DNA of 64,000 bases from Rallus limicola (taxonomy: Eukaryota; Chordata; Aves; Gruiformes; Rallidae), in NCBI GenBank assembly GCA_022605955.1, contig JAKCOZ010000006.1, positions 2,232,001 through 2,296,000 on the forward strand. Direction: 5' to 3'. How positions within the stretch are numbered: the stretch's first letter is position 1; each line of letters opens with the position of its first letter. Of this stretch, positions 21,993 through 32,800 are shown one piece after another. The notes below the pieces were generated by a model. That model made no database searches. It was given only the letters and a program-made list of their open reading frames with translations, and had not been told where the DNA came from. The translations under genes were made by a program, and so were the position numbers.

Positions 21993-24900
21993 GGACTGCT
22001 GTTGTTGCCACAGTGCTGTGAGAAAATGCAGTAGCCAAGCTGCTGGAGCATCTCAGCAGCCAACAGGCAGGAAAGGGGAAAGCTGAGGATGGAAATACGT
22101 GTTTTGTGTCTGAAGTCAGGTAACTGGCTTCCATCTCAGGGAAAACAGGGACAAGACATGGTTATGTGTCTACAGGGAAATGGAAGGAAAGGAGAAGTAC
22201 ACCAGAGTATCACCAACAAATAAAAGCTACTGTTTGTGAGATGAGATAATATTGTCTGGGGGAATTTGGTTATGATCAGCATCTGCTTTGTATTCAGTTT
22301 CGCTTTCACCAGCGTCTTCACTGGAGATGGTTAGAAATGTTGTCTTTTCCAGCAGTAAATGTGTTGTTTGTGAGTGCTCCAGTCTGATGGGTGTCAGCCA
22401 GGTGGGTGAGGCCAGATGCTAGGCTCAGATTTACAAGCCATTCTTGTTGCCTTTTGAAGGGAGGACAGCTGGGAGGGAGGTCCTTTGGCTGGAGATGTGG
22501 GATGCTCTGATCTGTACATCATCGTGCTGGGAGTCAGGAACTCCTGCTAGATCTGACGGTTCCCTGTTCTGCCATGGATGTGCCAGTGAAGCAAAAAATG
22601 TTCAAAGCTCACAGCTTAATATATAGGCCCCCACAATGATGTGCCTTGAACTTCAAAGGAGCTGGGTAACCAGCAGGATTTGCTTGTTTTGGTCTCTTTG
22701 TAATGAAATAATAGGAACTGAGTACCTGAGAGCATTTTGTCAGCTTTCTTTACCTATTCTACCTCAGCTTCCTCCCTAGTAAAAGAAGACTACGCTTGCC
22801 TCTCCCACGGGAGCACAGTGAGGAGCTGTGTATGAAAGGAGCTCTTAAGAAAGGAGCAATTCACATTTTTTGGTTTGGATTTTTGGGCCAAAAAAGAAAC
22901 TTCCAGCTCAGGCAGTGATGAGTTAAAGCTCATGGCTGCAAAGAGAAGCAGCCCTGTCTTAAATGATATGAGTCATGGCAAGAAAATGTTCCCTTAGGGG
23001 TGTCCCATGTGGCATGGGAGAAGGAGTTGCAATTCTGCAGCACCCATTTGTGGCTTAAAACCCATGAGTTGAGTTACCATATTTCATTTTGCAGCTGGAA
23101 CATGAGAAAACCAGCACGGACACTTCACAAAGATGAAAGGTATCTTGGTTTTCTGTGGTATAATTTGTCTGATGTTGAAAACAGAAAGATTTTCCCAAAT
23201 ACACAGTGATTTTCTCTTGGGTGGGCAGAAAACAGTGAACTACAGACCTCAAAACAAGTGTTGAGGTAGTTCAGGTCTAAAGCTGGGTCAAAACTCAAAT
23301 GACTATGCCATACCTCTTGGGTCTGGACTTACTGGGGGTTTGGAAGTGTTTAACCATTTCTAAGGCTAACCTATGGCTTTTGCCTTAATAAGAGACTTTT
23401 CCAAGATTTGAAGAAGCAGCGCTTTGGCTGCCTGTCAGCTTGCAAAGCCCTGTGTTTCGTCTGCCTTTCACTGGAGGGGGAAAATAAAGGCATAACAAGA
23501 CAGTAGCTCTGCTACATCCAGTGGGCTGCTGAGCCCCAGCCGTCCTGACAAAATGCTTCAGAGGTTTCTCCATTGATCATGTCTGGCTTTTTTTGCTGAG
23601 AGATGGAGAAGAATGATTTTTCTCTCTGATTTGTGCCTCTCCAGAAAGTCATTTGCAAACAGCTCAGTGGGCAAAATGCCACAAGTAATCACTCAAGCCC
23701 TAGAATAAACCACCAGGTTAGGGATTAGTGAGAAATCCCCTTGTAGATGAATGCCTGAGGAACATCCCAATTAACCAAAGCCCTTTCTTCAGTTCAAAGA
23801 CTGAGCTGTTTGGTGGATGTTTAGGTTAAAGTCTACCTCTGATTGCTTGTAGCTCTTGGTACTTTTATAGGATGATATTTGATCAGGGATCAGCATGAAA
23901 AGCTATGGCCACAAAAATGTGTCCCCTGGTGTGAGCAACAGAAGTCTTAACTGATGTAGGTGTGCAGAACTGTCTTACAACCATGCAGGAATACCATCAA
24001 AGTGAAAATAGTCACTGCTGCTGGTTCACTCTGTCTCCACAGACAACACCCACAACTTCCCCTTGGCACGAAGGAGCACTGCACGAAGGAGCACTGCTGT
24101 ATTCCTCCTGCATTAAAAAAGCTAGCTGTGAAAAGTGGGAAAGAGGCAACACCATGTCCCCATCAGTCTTACTCTGTGTGACGTGGAGAGCTGAGTTGAA
24201 AGGCTTATTACCATCTCCCTCCCCTTTTCTGCTTGGGGAGAAGTTCCCTTCTGTTTTCTGTTCCTGTATCCTGAAATGAATTTGTAACTCCATGTCAAGC
24301 AATTGAGACAGGTCTCTTGAGATGGGTCTCAGGCTGTGGGTTGGGAGACATGGTGGGACATTTCTTCTCCATCACAGCTGGGGAATACAGTATCTCTGGA
24401 CAGGGATCCTCCAGGCAGTACATCAGTGTCACCATTCTTCATGCAGCCTACGTCTGTGGTGGTCTATACAAGAACTGGATTCCTTTGGGCTCAGATTTTC
24501 TGTGAGTTCAACCTCGATCAGATGGCAGTGTTGAGTGTTTGGGTACCTTTTGGGGGAAGGGAGGACAGGGTCCTGTCTGAGTGTCTGCTGTTATTTTCAC
24601 CGCCAAAAGAAAGCTCTGGGTTACGGTAAGGAGAAGGCCAAGTCTCGCTCAAATCACAAGAGGGAAAATTTGGCAGCCTCTTCCCTTAGTGCTCTCCCAG
24701 ATGTTTGTCATCATCACAGAGACACCGTCCTGATTTGGCAGCTCCTGCTCAGAGAAACCCCCGTGGGCCTGGGAAAAGTGGGGCTGAAGGATGTGAAGTA
24801 GTACTGAGTAGAGCTCAAAAAGGCTTGAGGGAAGTGTTACAGGTCAAAAAAGCACTGAAATCTCCTGCATATTTATTTGAACCTTCCTGCTCTGAGCATA

Positions 24901-25898
24901 GAATTCGAGGCTCCTGGAGTTCAACCAGCCACGTGGCTCACCTGGATGGGCTCTTTGTAAGCTTTTGAGTAAACGGGCAAAGGAACAAAACAGCCTTGGC
25001 TTGTCCAAAACAGAAGACTTGCACAGCCTGGCACACTACTCACCCTGCTCCAAAGAACAAGGGGTGGGACAGAGGTGACCACATCCTTCTGGATGAGACT
25101 TGATGTGTTTGTTCAGCCCTGGCAAAAAGGAGAACAGGAGCTGCTCCCAGGATGGGTGCAAGCAGGTCCCATTCTGGGACCTTGTAGACTGTATAGAGGC
25201 AACTGTACATCCAACAAGGAGATAGATGGACATCAAGATGCAGAGTGGGCTGTGAACTGGATTTGAAACCTAGGGTCACCACCACTGAGAAGCACAGATG
25301 CTATACTCTCAATATGTCAGAAAAGGACGTAGCTGTGGAGGAAGGGAGATGTGAGTGAATGCTTGATTTACAGCCTGACTGTGACCTGGGAGGGGTTGCT
25401 CTGGGTATAGACCTGACATCTCTGTTGAAGGAAGGGACTGTGAATGTCCTGTTCAAAAGCTGCACTTTAAAGAAGTAGAGAAAACTAATATAAGAAACTA
25501 GGGTTTTTTTTACCACTTAGCTATGAATCTGTCCAGAGAATCACTTTTCAGAACCATAATGCTGAAAATCCGACCATGAGTAGGGAGGCAGAGTTTTAAT
25601 TTCTTGCTGTTTTCAATGTTGGAGATCCATTTGGACAGCACGTGAGGGCTCTCAGCTGACCACACTCTCACGCAGGGACTACACAACCACAGCCCACCAC
25701 CCTTGGCTCAGAAGAGGTCACGAGCATGCAGACTGTGCCGAAGAAAACATTTTAACTACGTGCTCTGGTCCTTCCTTGGTCCAGGGCGTGCTCAAAGTGT
25801 AGGTTTTATGTACATTCCTGTCTTGAATTGGCACGTTATGTACTATCTGTTGGTAGACATGAGTGGGGAGCATAGCTAATGCCAGAATTCATTTGACC
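21993..25898. other. No gene or repeat recognised
   Basis: First part of an approximately 10-kb interval with no CR1. Only a two-copy 15-bp tandem duplication (24067-24096) stands out. Open frames near 24.3-24.9 kb overlap in several phases and look like chance. Confidence 0.5.
24067..24096 (+). repeat. Two-copy 15-bp tandem duplication
   Basis: CACGAAGGAGCACTG occurs twice back to back, at 24067-24081 and 24082-24096, with no mismatch. Confidence 0.9.
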
Positions 25899-26035
25899 TT
25901 TCCTTTTTTTTTTTCTATTTCCTTTGCAGTTTTATTCCCCTCTTCCATAAAATTCCATTCTGCTTTACTCTTGGAGATCAGATCCACCCAGGTCAAGCGA
26001 ACGGCAACCACCAAGATGACAGCTGCTGGAACCAT
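25889..26035 (-). CDS. Possible 48-residue membrane microprotein (doubtful)
   Basis: ATG at 26035 on the minus strand opens a 48-codon frame ending TGA at 25889-25891. The first 20 residues are strongly hydrophobic (MVPAAVILVVAVRLTWVDLI), followed by a charged, Lys-rich tail (residues 38-48 include EIEKKKGK). This is the shape of a single-pass membrane microprotein. The sequence is too short to be statistically convincing, the family is not recognised, and the Lys tail is simply the complement of the pyrimidine tract that could instead be a + strand splice acceptor. The two readings exclude each other. Confidence 0.12.
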   Translation of the reverse strand: MVPAAVILVVAVRLTWVDLISKSKAEWNFMEEGNKTAKEIEKKKGKVK

Positions 26036-26390
26036 CCATCCTGTTAGCCTAGCCCAAATGTTCACGCGTCAGCCGGCGTAAAGCCACCCCAGTCCATCAG
26101 GGACATTTAGTAATACAACGAGGGGAAGGAATGAAATCACCCCCTCTTCCTTCAGGGTTTCCAAATAAACAGCAAGAAGGAAGATGGGGTCTTGATGTGT
26201 GTATAGTGTTGGGGTTTTTTATGATTCTCTTTTTTTTTTTTCTTACTGCAACAGCTCAAGAGTCAGAAGAAAAAAAATTATTTTAAAAGCCCACAAACCC
26301 AAACCAACGACAACGAAACTCATTGGTTTCAAGGTGGGTTAACAACGTGCAAAGCACATGCCAGAACATGTGTTATTAGCAATAAAAAAG
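25899..26390. other. Exon-like, CpG-enriched island (function unknown)
   Basis: A long pyrimidine tract (25899-25927) ends in TTTGCAG, a good splice-acceptor shape on the + strand. After it, one + frame is open from 25931 to a TAG near 26045, and another is open to TAA at 26079-26081. CpGs are concentrated here (AAGCGAACGG, TTCACGCGTCAGCCGGCG, AACGACAACG) although the surroundings are CpG-poor. AATAAA occurs near 26165 and 26380, the latter followed by a T/GT-rich stretch, as in a vertebrate poly(A) site. On the other strand a 48-codon ATG frame overlaps. I recognise no protein in any frame; a terminal exon is one possibility, a conserved non-coding element another. Confidence 0.25.
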
Positions 26391-26478
26391 TCCTTTATTT
26401 GTCTCTCTGGGGAATTTCTTTCACACTCACTTTTTTAAAAACTATCTTTATTTGTTTCCCTTCTTTCCCTCTCCTCTG

Positions 26479-26499
26479 TCTCTCTCTCTCACACACACA
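26479..26499 (+). repeat. (TC)n/(AC)n microsatellite
   Basis: A CT run passes directly into an AC run (CTCTCTCTCACACACACAA). Confidence 0.85.
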
Positions 26500-26509
26500 A
26501 CCAGATCAC

Positions 26510-27151
26510 TTAAATAAAACAAAGTTTTATATTCATTCCAGGCAGGGATTCCTGCCAAAATCCGTGCCTCCTTTTTCTCCCCCCACTCGTTTTCTTATAT
26601 ACAGACCGGTGATGAAAACACACAAAAATCTGAAGCCTATGAGGTGACAGATGAACAAGATGTAGAGGCAAATTATCCAAGTGGTGCTGCAAAGGAATGG
26701 CTTTTACTGGCAAAAGGGAACACATTTTTGCAAAGGTTACAGGAATTTTTCTGTTTCTGTTGGATTTTTCCAAGGCTGGAAATTTTAGTTTTAAGAAAAG
26801 ACCAAGATCCTTAATTTCAGATGTTCCAGACAATTCTTTCTCTCTTATTTGTTGCTTTGTTTGTTTGCTGTTTTTATCAACAGTTAGGATTTCTGGCTTT
26901 GTTTGATCTGTGTTCAACAAATCTCTTTTGTGTGGAGTCAGTTCCTGGACATGAAATGGAGATTGGCACCACTGACAGCAGGGCAAGGAGAGAGTAGGAC
27001 AAAAGTTGCACCCAGAGCTTGGTTTCCAAAGAGGCCCTTGCAGTCCTAGTTGTGTTAAACCCTTCCACATAGGTAGGGGTTTTTTTGCTGTCTGCCCACA
27101 TGCATGAACTTCTGTGTGGTCCAACAGTGACCAACATGCCTGCCACATCAT
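26510..27151 (-). CDS. Uncharacterised open frame, 213 codons (doubtful)
   Basis: The longest open frame in the window that does not overlap a repeat. From the first ATG (27151) it encodes 213 residues; an in-frame TTG lies six codons upstream. Composition is rich in Cys, His, Trp, Lys and Leu, with no signal peptide, clear membrane segment or recognised motif. The middle (about residues 90-130) is Lys/Glu/Thr-rich. A frame this long is somewhat unexpected by chance at this base composition, but there is no independent sign of coding. Its 3' end lies close to the exon-like island at 25.9-26.4 kb. Confidence 0.12.
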   Translation of the reverse strand: MMWQACWSLLDHTEVHACGQTAKKPLPMWKGLTQLGLQGPLWKPSSGCNFCPTLSLPCCQWCQSPFHVQELTPHKRDLLNTDQTKPEILTVDKNSKQTKQQIREKELSGTSEIKDLGLFLKLKFPALEKSNRNRKIPVTFAKMCSLLPVKAIPLQHHLDNLPLHLVHLSPHRLQIFVCFHHRSVYKKTSGGRKRRHGFWQESLPGMNIKLCFI

Positions 27152-27651
27152 CCCTGTTTGGCTGTGCAATTAAATGTTCATATTTTTAAGCTCAGAGGAA
27201 CAAATGAATCATTGCAGATGCCTCAGGGCCACCTCAGGAGCAACCCTGACTGTTTGCTACTCCCACAGGTTTCAAAGAAAAAGGATCAACCCATGCTCCT
27301 GCTGTGAAACCCACATCCTAATGTGAAACCCCAGAGAAAAGAGAAACAGAGTCACCTTGCAGGCTGAGGGAAGTTGCTGCCCTTGGGGTATGTGACTCAT
27401 CAGATGCCAAGGAAAAAGTACTTTGGAGTTGTGTAAATCTTACAGTTTTTAAGGTCTATAAAGCTGGACCAGTTACTGGAGTGATCAGGGCATCTACAAG
27501 TTGGCTGCTGGAGTGTATTGGGGGTCCAAGACATATATTGGGCAGACCCTCAGGTCCAGTGGTCAGCTGCTGGTAAGGCTACAGGTGTCTCTACATCAGG
27601 TAACTGCAAGACTGGCACAGCTACTGCACAGACTCTGTGCCTAAGGCCAGT

Positions 27652-27686
27652 ATATATGCACTTATATATATATATATATATATATT
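27652..27686 (+). repeat. (TA)n microsatellite
   Basis: TATATATG, a short gap, then about eleven uninterrupted TA units (27663-27685). Confidence 0.9.
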
Positions 27687-30600
27687 CACGTCTGAATCAA
27701 GGCTTAAAACAGTTGGCCTTCAAGAGTAAAGTACTATGTTGGTTGAGACATTATCTACTAAGTATTCTTGCTCTTGTGTAAATGAAAGTTAGGGATCAAT
27801 GGATGAAAAGGCACCAGTGCATTGCTCCTTGGATCTGTTGTCGCTCTTCGTAGTGTTTGTGGAACTGGTATTGGATGTCACTGGAAAACTCTGAGGCTTC
27901 AGATCATCCAAGTTTACACACATCCTCATGGGTGAGTCCTAATAAGGCCTTCTGGCCAATGCAGCAGTAGAAATATTAAATGACACAGATAGCTTCTGCC
28001 AGCTCATGACATAGCACATAGGATTGAAATATCCACATCAGAAAGTTAGTTCATGTTGCAGCAAAATCTACTTGGTGTAAGTGGACTGGATGTTCATGCT
28101 GAAGCTAATTTATATTGTTTGCCAAGGACTTGGACTGAAGGAACTACCAAAGTGCCAAAAATGATGGTTTATGGCCTATTTCTAGTCTCCCTTGAGACTG
28201 TAGTCATAAAAGAAAATGGCATTCAGACGACAGGAAGTATAAGACTGAAAGTTGAATTAATTAAATCAATTGAAACCCAGGAAAGGCCAAGAGAGGGTGC
28301 TGATTGCTCGCAAGGGTGTGGAGAAGTAGGAGCAGTCATGCATGGTGCCACTTGGTCAATAACCAAGATCTGGTCTAAAGCTTTAGATAAGAGCAAAAGC
28401 AAAGATCTAGAGGCAGAAAGAACATCTCAGACAAAGAAGAGTCACAACACTGTTGGATTTGCAAAGCATGGGAGGAATGAAATGTTGGAAGAGGCAATAC
28501 TAAATGTTCTTGACCTTTGCTCAGCTGACTCAGAGGGAACATAAAACGCCCAGAGGAATCATGGTTGTGATCTTAGAATGCATGCAGAATTTTACTGCAG
28601 AAAACTAGAAATAGTTGGAAGGGTTTGCAATTTAAATTCATCACTGTTAAGCCTCAACAGGATTAAAGGGCAGCACAGGCCAATATGGGGCCTGAAAGGA
28701 AGGTGAAGATTAGCAAAGGAAGAATAATTTGGAGGTCTCTGAAAAGAAGCAGAAGCAAGTTCAAAGGATAATTCAATAAACAAATAAAGAGATACACAAG
28801 GGAAAGAGCAGAAACACGTGAAGAAGGAAATAATACTGTGCTACACAAACCACTAAGGGAAACACATTGTTTAAGAATATTTTAAGATGAGTGAAGGCAG
28901 ATGGATAGGTCCTCTCAGTATGGAGGGGATCCTGGGTTGGTTTTGGGGGTCTTACAAAGGCCTGAGTTTGCAAAGGAAAGAGTGAAGAATGATACTCCTT
29001 AAGAGTCATGTACTGGGGATATCATGAGTTTAGTATCATGAGTTTGGAAAGACCCATATCTCCCCCTTGCTTTTATACAGGCTGTTAGATGTCAGTGATC
29101 CTTGCTGATGCACCAAAACCTCTGGGTAGCTCTCAGCACACAAGGTGTGGGCCCTAATTCCTGGAGAAGTTCATTGGGAAGCTACGGCCCTCCAATGCTT
29201 CTCTTCACAAAAAACTACTTGGTCAAGAAGTCACCCCTTTATGCTCACACTTGTTCTCAAACATAATCTCACCTCAAAGCTGCCTAGTTTGTGAGGAAAG
29301 ATCTGACAAAGCAACATTGAGGCCCTTCTGGGGCGTGCGGTTCTAATAGTATTTGATTCAGGACTGGTTTTTGTTGCCTGAAGATCTCCTGGGGTTTCAA
29401 CAGAACAAGTGTGAGCCTTTGTGGTGCTTTCTTTCAAATCTGTCATCTGTCAAGCAGATTGGAAAATGGTACAGAGAAAGTGGAGGAGGGAAGGACTGGA
29501 AAGGAGAACCAATTTCCTTTTCTTGGACATTATTCAGATAACCACTTTTGAAGTAATGGTCATGGCACATGACTCAGAAGGGAAGAGAAAGGTACAGCTT
29601 TGCTCCTTTCCAGCTAAGGAACTGCAAGGGTGCTGGTGAGCCAGTCATCCACCCAAACCACAGAGAAATGGCTTGTCTGAGCCTCACAGGTTTTTCATTC
29701 TTGAACACCTTATTTGTAGGTTCATCAACAGAGTTAGAGCTAGATCGATGAGTAGACTGATGGTTGAAATCTCTCACTACAAACCATGACTTGGTTTTAT
29801 TTTCATGTCTGCAGGGCATTTCTGCAAGCCTCAGGAGTAGGGTTTAGCCCAACAGACTTCAGCCACATAGCAGGCAAATGTTTTGTCCTGCACAACTAAA
29901 AATTGTCACCCACAGCAGACAAAAATCATCCCATTTGGAAATGAATCTGTTGTTCAAAACAGACCTTGACAGGGTCTAGATGCCTGACTTCTGGAGACGA
30001 TTGAAGTTGGCAGAGAAGTTAAGCTTGCAATGCTGAAAAAGCAGTCAAAAAAGGGAAATACCTTAGAGAAAGAAACTTAAATATTCAGCCTGCTCAGACA
30101 TCAAGAGACAAACCGAAGTGTGACTTGATTACCATGTAAGGTATCTTGTGGAGGAGAGTGCAAGTTGCCAGCGGCTCTCATGCAACGGAGAAAGAGCAAA
30201 GCTAATGTGAGCAGATGTCTCATCGACAAGGCATGACAAATTCAGATTATAAAGCACGGACGTGTGGAAGTAAGCGTGGTTAGAACTGGGAAAAGAGACC
30301 AAAGGAAGTGGAAGATCTCTCTTGTGTCTTTGAAAACAGAGGGGGTACTTTACTCAGGACGAGCTGCAGTCAAACACAAATTATTGGGCTTAATATACAG
30401 GTAACTGTGTACCATTAAATAGCCTGCAATATACAGGTCAGATGAGCTAATAGTCCCTCCTGGAGTTACACTATGATCTAAAACTATTAATCTAAAACTG
30501 GTCTGTCTGCAGGCTTTTTGGCGGGTTTCTGGTTTGGGATATTAGTCCAAAGCGTGTGGATTTGATTACTATTGCTGAAAGGGTCCAGAACCAGAGATAG

Positions 30601-30973
30601 AGGCTTCTTTTTCCCTTTTTTTTTTTCTTTTTTTCTAAAATCATGCAGCACACAATGGAGAAAAGTCCTTTTGCTGCAAAATATAGAATATCCCACACCC
30701 CCAAAATACTTCTGTTTTCAAATCTACAAAGCACAGTCCTCAATCTAAGAGGTTATTTTATCTGTTCTGAGATGTTTTGTGGATGTGTGGATTTAGTGCT
30801 GTTCTACAGTGTTTCTGAAGCTCAAGATGAGCAAGTGGGGAGATCTTTATGTCTTGTGTGTGAAGAGAACTCAGACCTTCATTTCTGGGGAATGGAGTCT
30901 TAAATGAGAAGTAAGGATTGATTTAAAAGATTTTCTGTCAATCAAGTATTTTCTGAAAGTGTCATCAATGAAA

Positions 30974-31047
30974 CTAGTTGTAGGGATCATTCAGATTCCT
31001 AGTTGTAGAAATCATTCCTAGTTCATCATACCTAGTTGTAGTAATCA
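30974..31047 (+). repeat. Degenerate three-copy short repeat
   Basis: CTAGTTGTAG followed by an ATCA-containing stretch occurs at 30974, 30999 and 31032 (CTAGTTGTAGGGATCATT, CTAGTTGTAGAAATCATT, CTAGTTGTAGTAATCA). Spacing is 25 and then 33 bp. Confidence 0.8.
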
Positions 31048-31978
31048 AACAGAAGCCAATGTCCAAGCAGTGGTAGTGGCAGAGGTACAAAACCACATCT
31101 GTGGTCAGTTGGTCTTGTGTAGGAACCAGAAAACAAAGGAAAAACAAGATGTGTCTTGTCCCAGAAACACCTCCTGGATTTTGTGTTTATCTCATGACTT
31201 CCAAGAATGGTGTCATGAGTGTTTTTTGGGTATCTGTGCCGGATAGTACTTGCAGGTGATGACACCAGTGCCTTGAAATACAGGAGGAATGAGAACTGGA
31301 AGGAAAATGCATGCTGGCTTTGGATACAAAAGACTGTCTTTTGTCTCAAGTCTTAGAAAGCTCGAAGATGTTGGCCCTTGATGTACAGGAATGTTTTGTC
31401 AGTTATTTGTGGAAGTGAAGCAAATATCCTAGCTGTAAAGATGGTGTAGAGTAGGGAGAGACATCTTTGCAAATGTTCAGCTGTGTGAAAATCCCCAGTG
31501 CTTTGCAACTCAATGCACTGCTTCCCATCACTTCAGACCCTCAGAGGAGACAATGGTGCTTGGCTGTATGTCCAGTTTTGCTTTACAAAAACAGAGGTAA
31601 ATGTTTCAAACAGAATTTGGACTGATTATGTTGTGGTAGGATGTGGCCAATGAAGGACCTTCTTCTAAGATGTATTATTCAACACTGTCTGAAAATAAGC
31701 TCCCCAGAACATTTTCTGATGTAGATATGCAGAGTTACATTGAGGTATTGGGTATCTAAGACTTGCAGGGTTAAACTCAGTCCCTACTTCCCTGGGTGGT
31801 ATGATTGTGGTTTAATGCTTTAATGAACACTTGGATAATGACAATGTGGATGGGTTAAGGAAAAATTAGCATCTCCTATCATGTTCCTTAACATTCAGAC
31901 AACCGATCCCATCCTTTGATGCATCGCGCTAGCAATAGGAAAACAAGGCAACAAAAGAGGATAGTTCCATCCATGATG

Positions 31979-32800
31979 GAATCAATAAGGTTGGATCTCC
32001 GAGATCATCTAGGCCAACCATCCCCCTACCACCCATATTACTCACTAAACCATGTTCCTAAGCACCTCATCCAACCTTTCCTTGAACACCCCAAGGGGTG
32101 GTGATTCCACCACCTCCCTGGGCAGCCCGTTCCAATGCCCAACCACTCTTTTGGAGAAGAAATTTCTCCTCATTTCTAACCTGAACCTCCCCTGGTGCAA
32201 CTTGCAGCCATTCCCTCTTGTCCTATCACTAGTTATCTGCAAGAAAAGGTTAATCCCCAGCTCACCACATCCTCCTTTCAGGTAGCTGTAGGGAGCAATG
32301 AGGTCACCCTTGAGCCTTCTCTTCTCCAGACTAAACAGTCCCAGTTCCCTCAGCTGCTCCTCATAAGACTTGTGGTCCAGATCCTTCACCAGCTTCATTG
32401 CCCTTCTGTATACATGCTATGTCTTTCTGGCAGTGAGGGGCCCAAACCTGAACACAGTATCGAGGTGCAGCCTCACCAGAGCTGAGTACAGGGGGATGAT
32501 CACCTCCCTCATCCTTCTGGCTACACTATTCCTGACACAAGCCAGGATGCCATTGGTCTTCTTGGCCACCTGTGAACACTGTTGGCTTGTGCTCAGGAAA
32601 GTGTCAGCCAACACCCCAAGGTTCTTTTCCACTGTACAGCTTTCCAGCCACCCCGTCCCAAGCCTTTAGTGTTGCTTGGGGTTGTTATGACCAAAATGCA
32701 GGATCCTGAACTTTTCCATGTTGAACTTCATCCCATTGGCCTCTTCCCATTGATTCAACCTGTCTAGGTCCCTCTGGGGGACCTTCCTACCCTACCAAAA
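31979..32800 (-). mobile_element. CR1 LINE, about 820 bp, ORF2 end plus 3' UTR
   Basis: Begins with a worn tail complement (AAGGTTGGATCTCCGAGATC). It continues through TTCCTTGAACACCCCAAGGG, CTCCCTGGGCAGCCCGTTCC, CCTTCTCTTCTCCAGACTAA, GGTGCAGCCTCACCAGAGC, GATGCCATTGGTCTTCTTGG and AACTTCATCCCATTGGCCTC, ending in CTAGGTCCCTCTGGGGGACC. The terminal TCATAGAAT units have decayed. The 117-codon minus frame at 32045-32398 is CR1 3' sequence, not a gene. Confidence 0.95.

Larger units (their letters stand above)
27152..31978. other. No gene or transposon recognised
   Basis: Second half of the CR1-free interval. It contains a TA microsatellite (27652-27686), a 163-codon + frame (28053-28544) without recognisable domain, a mildly CpG-enriched patch (about 30110-30365), a pyrimidine-rich tract (30604-30636) and a degenerate three-copy repeat (30974-31047). 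Confidence 0.5.

Noticed and set aside
28053..28544. 163-codon + frame starting with ATG
   Set aside because: No recognisable motif; about one frame of this length is expected by chance in a window of this size.
32045..32398. 117-codon minus frame with coherent sequence
   Set aside because: It is the CR1 ORF2 end/3' region, seen in similar form at 48525-48794 and 55082-55360.
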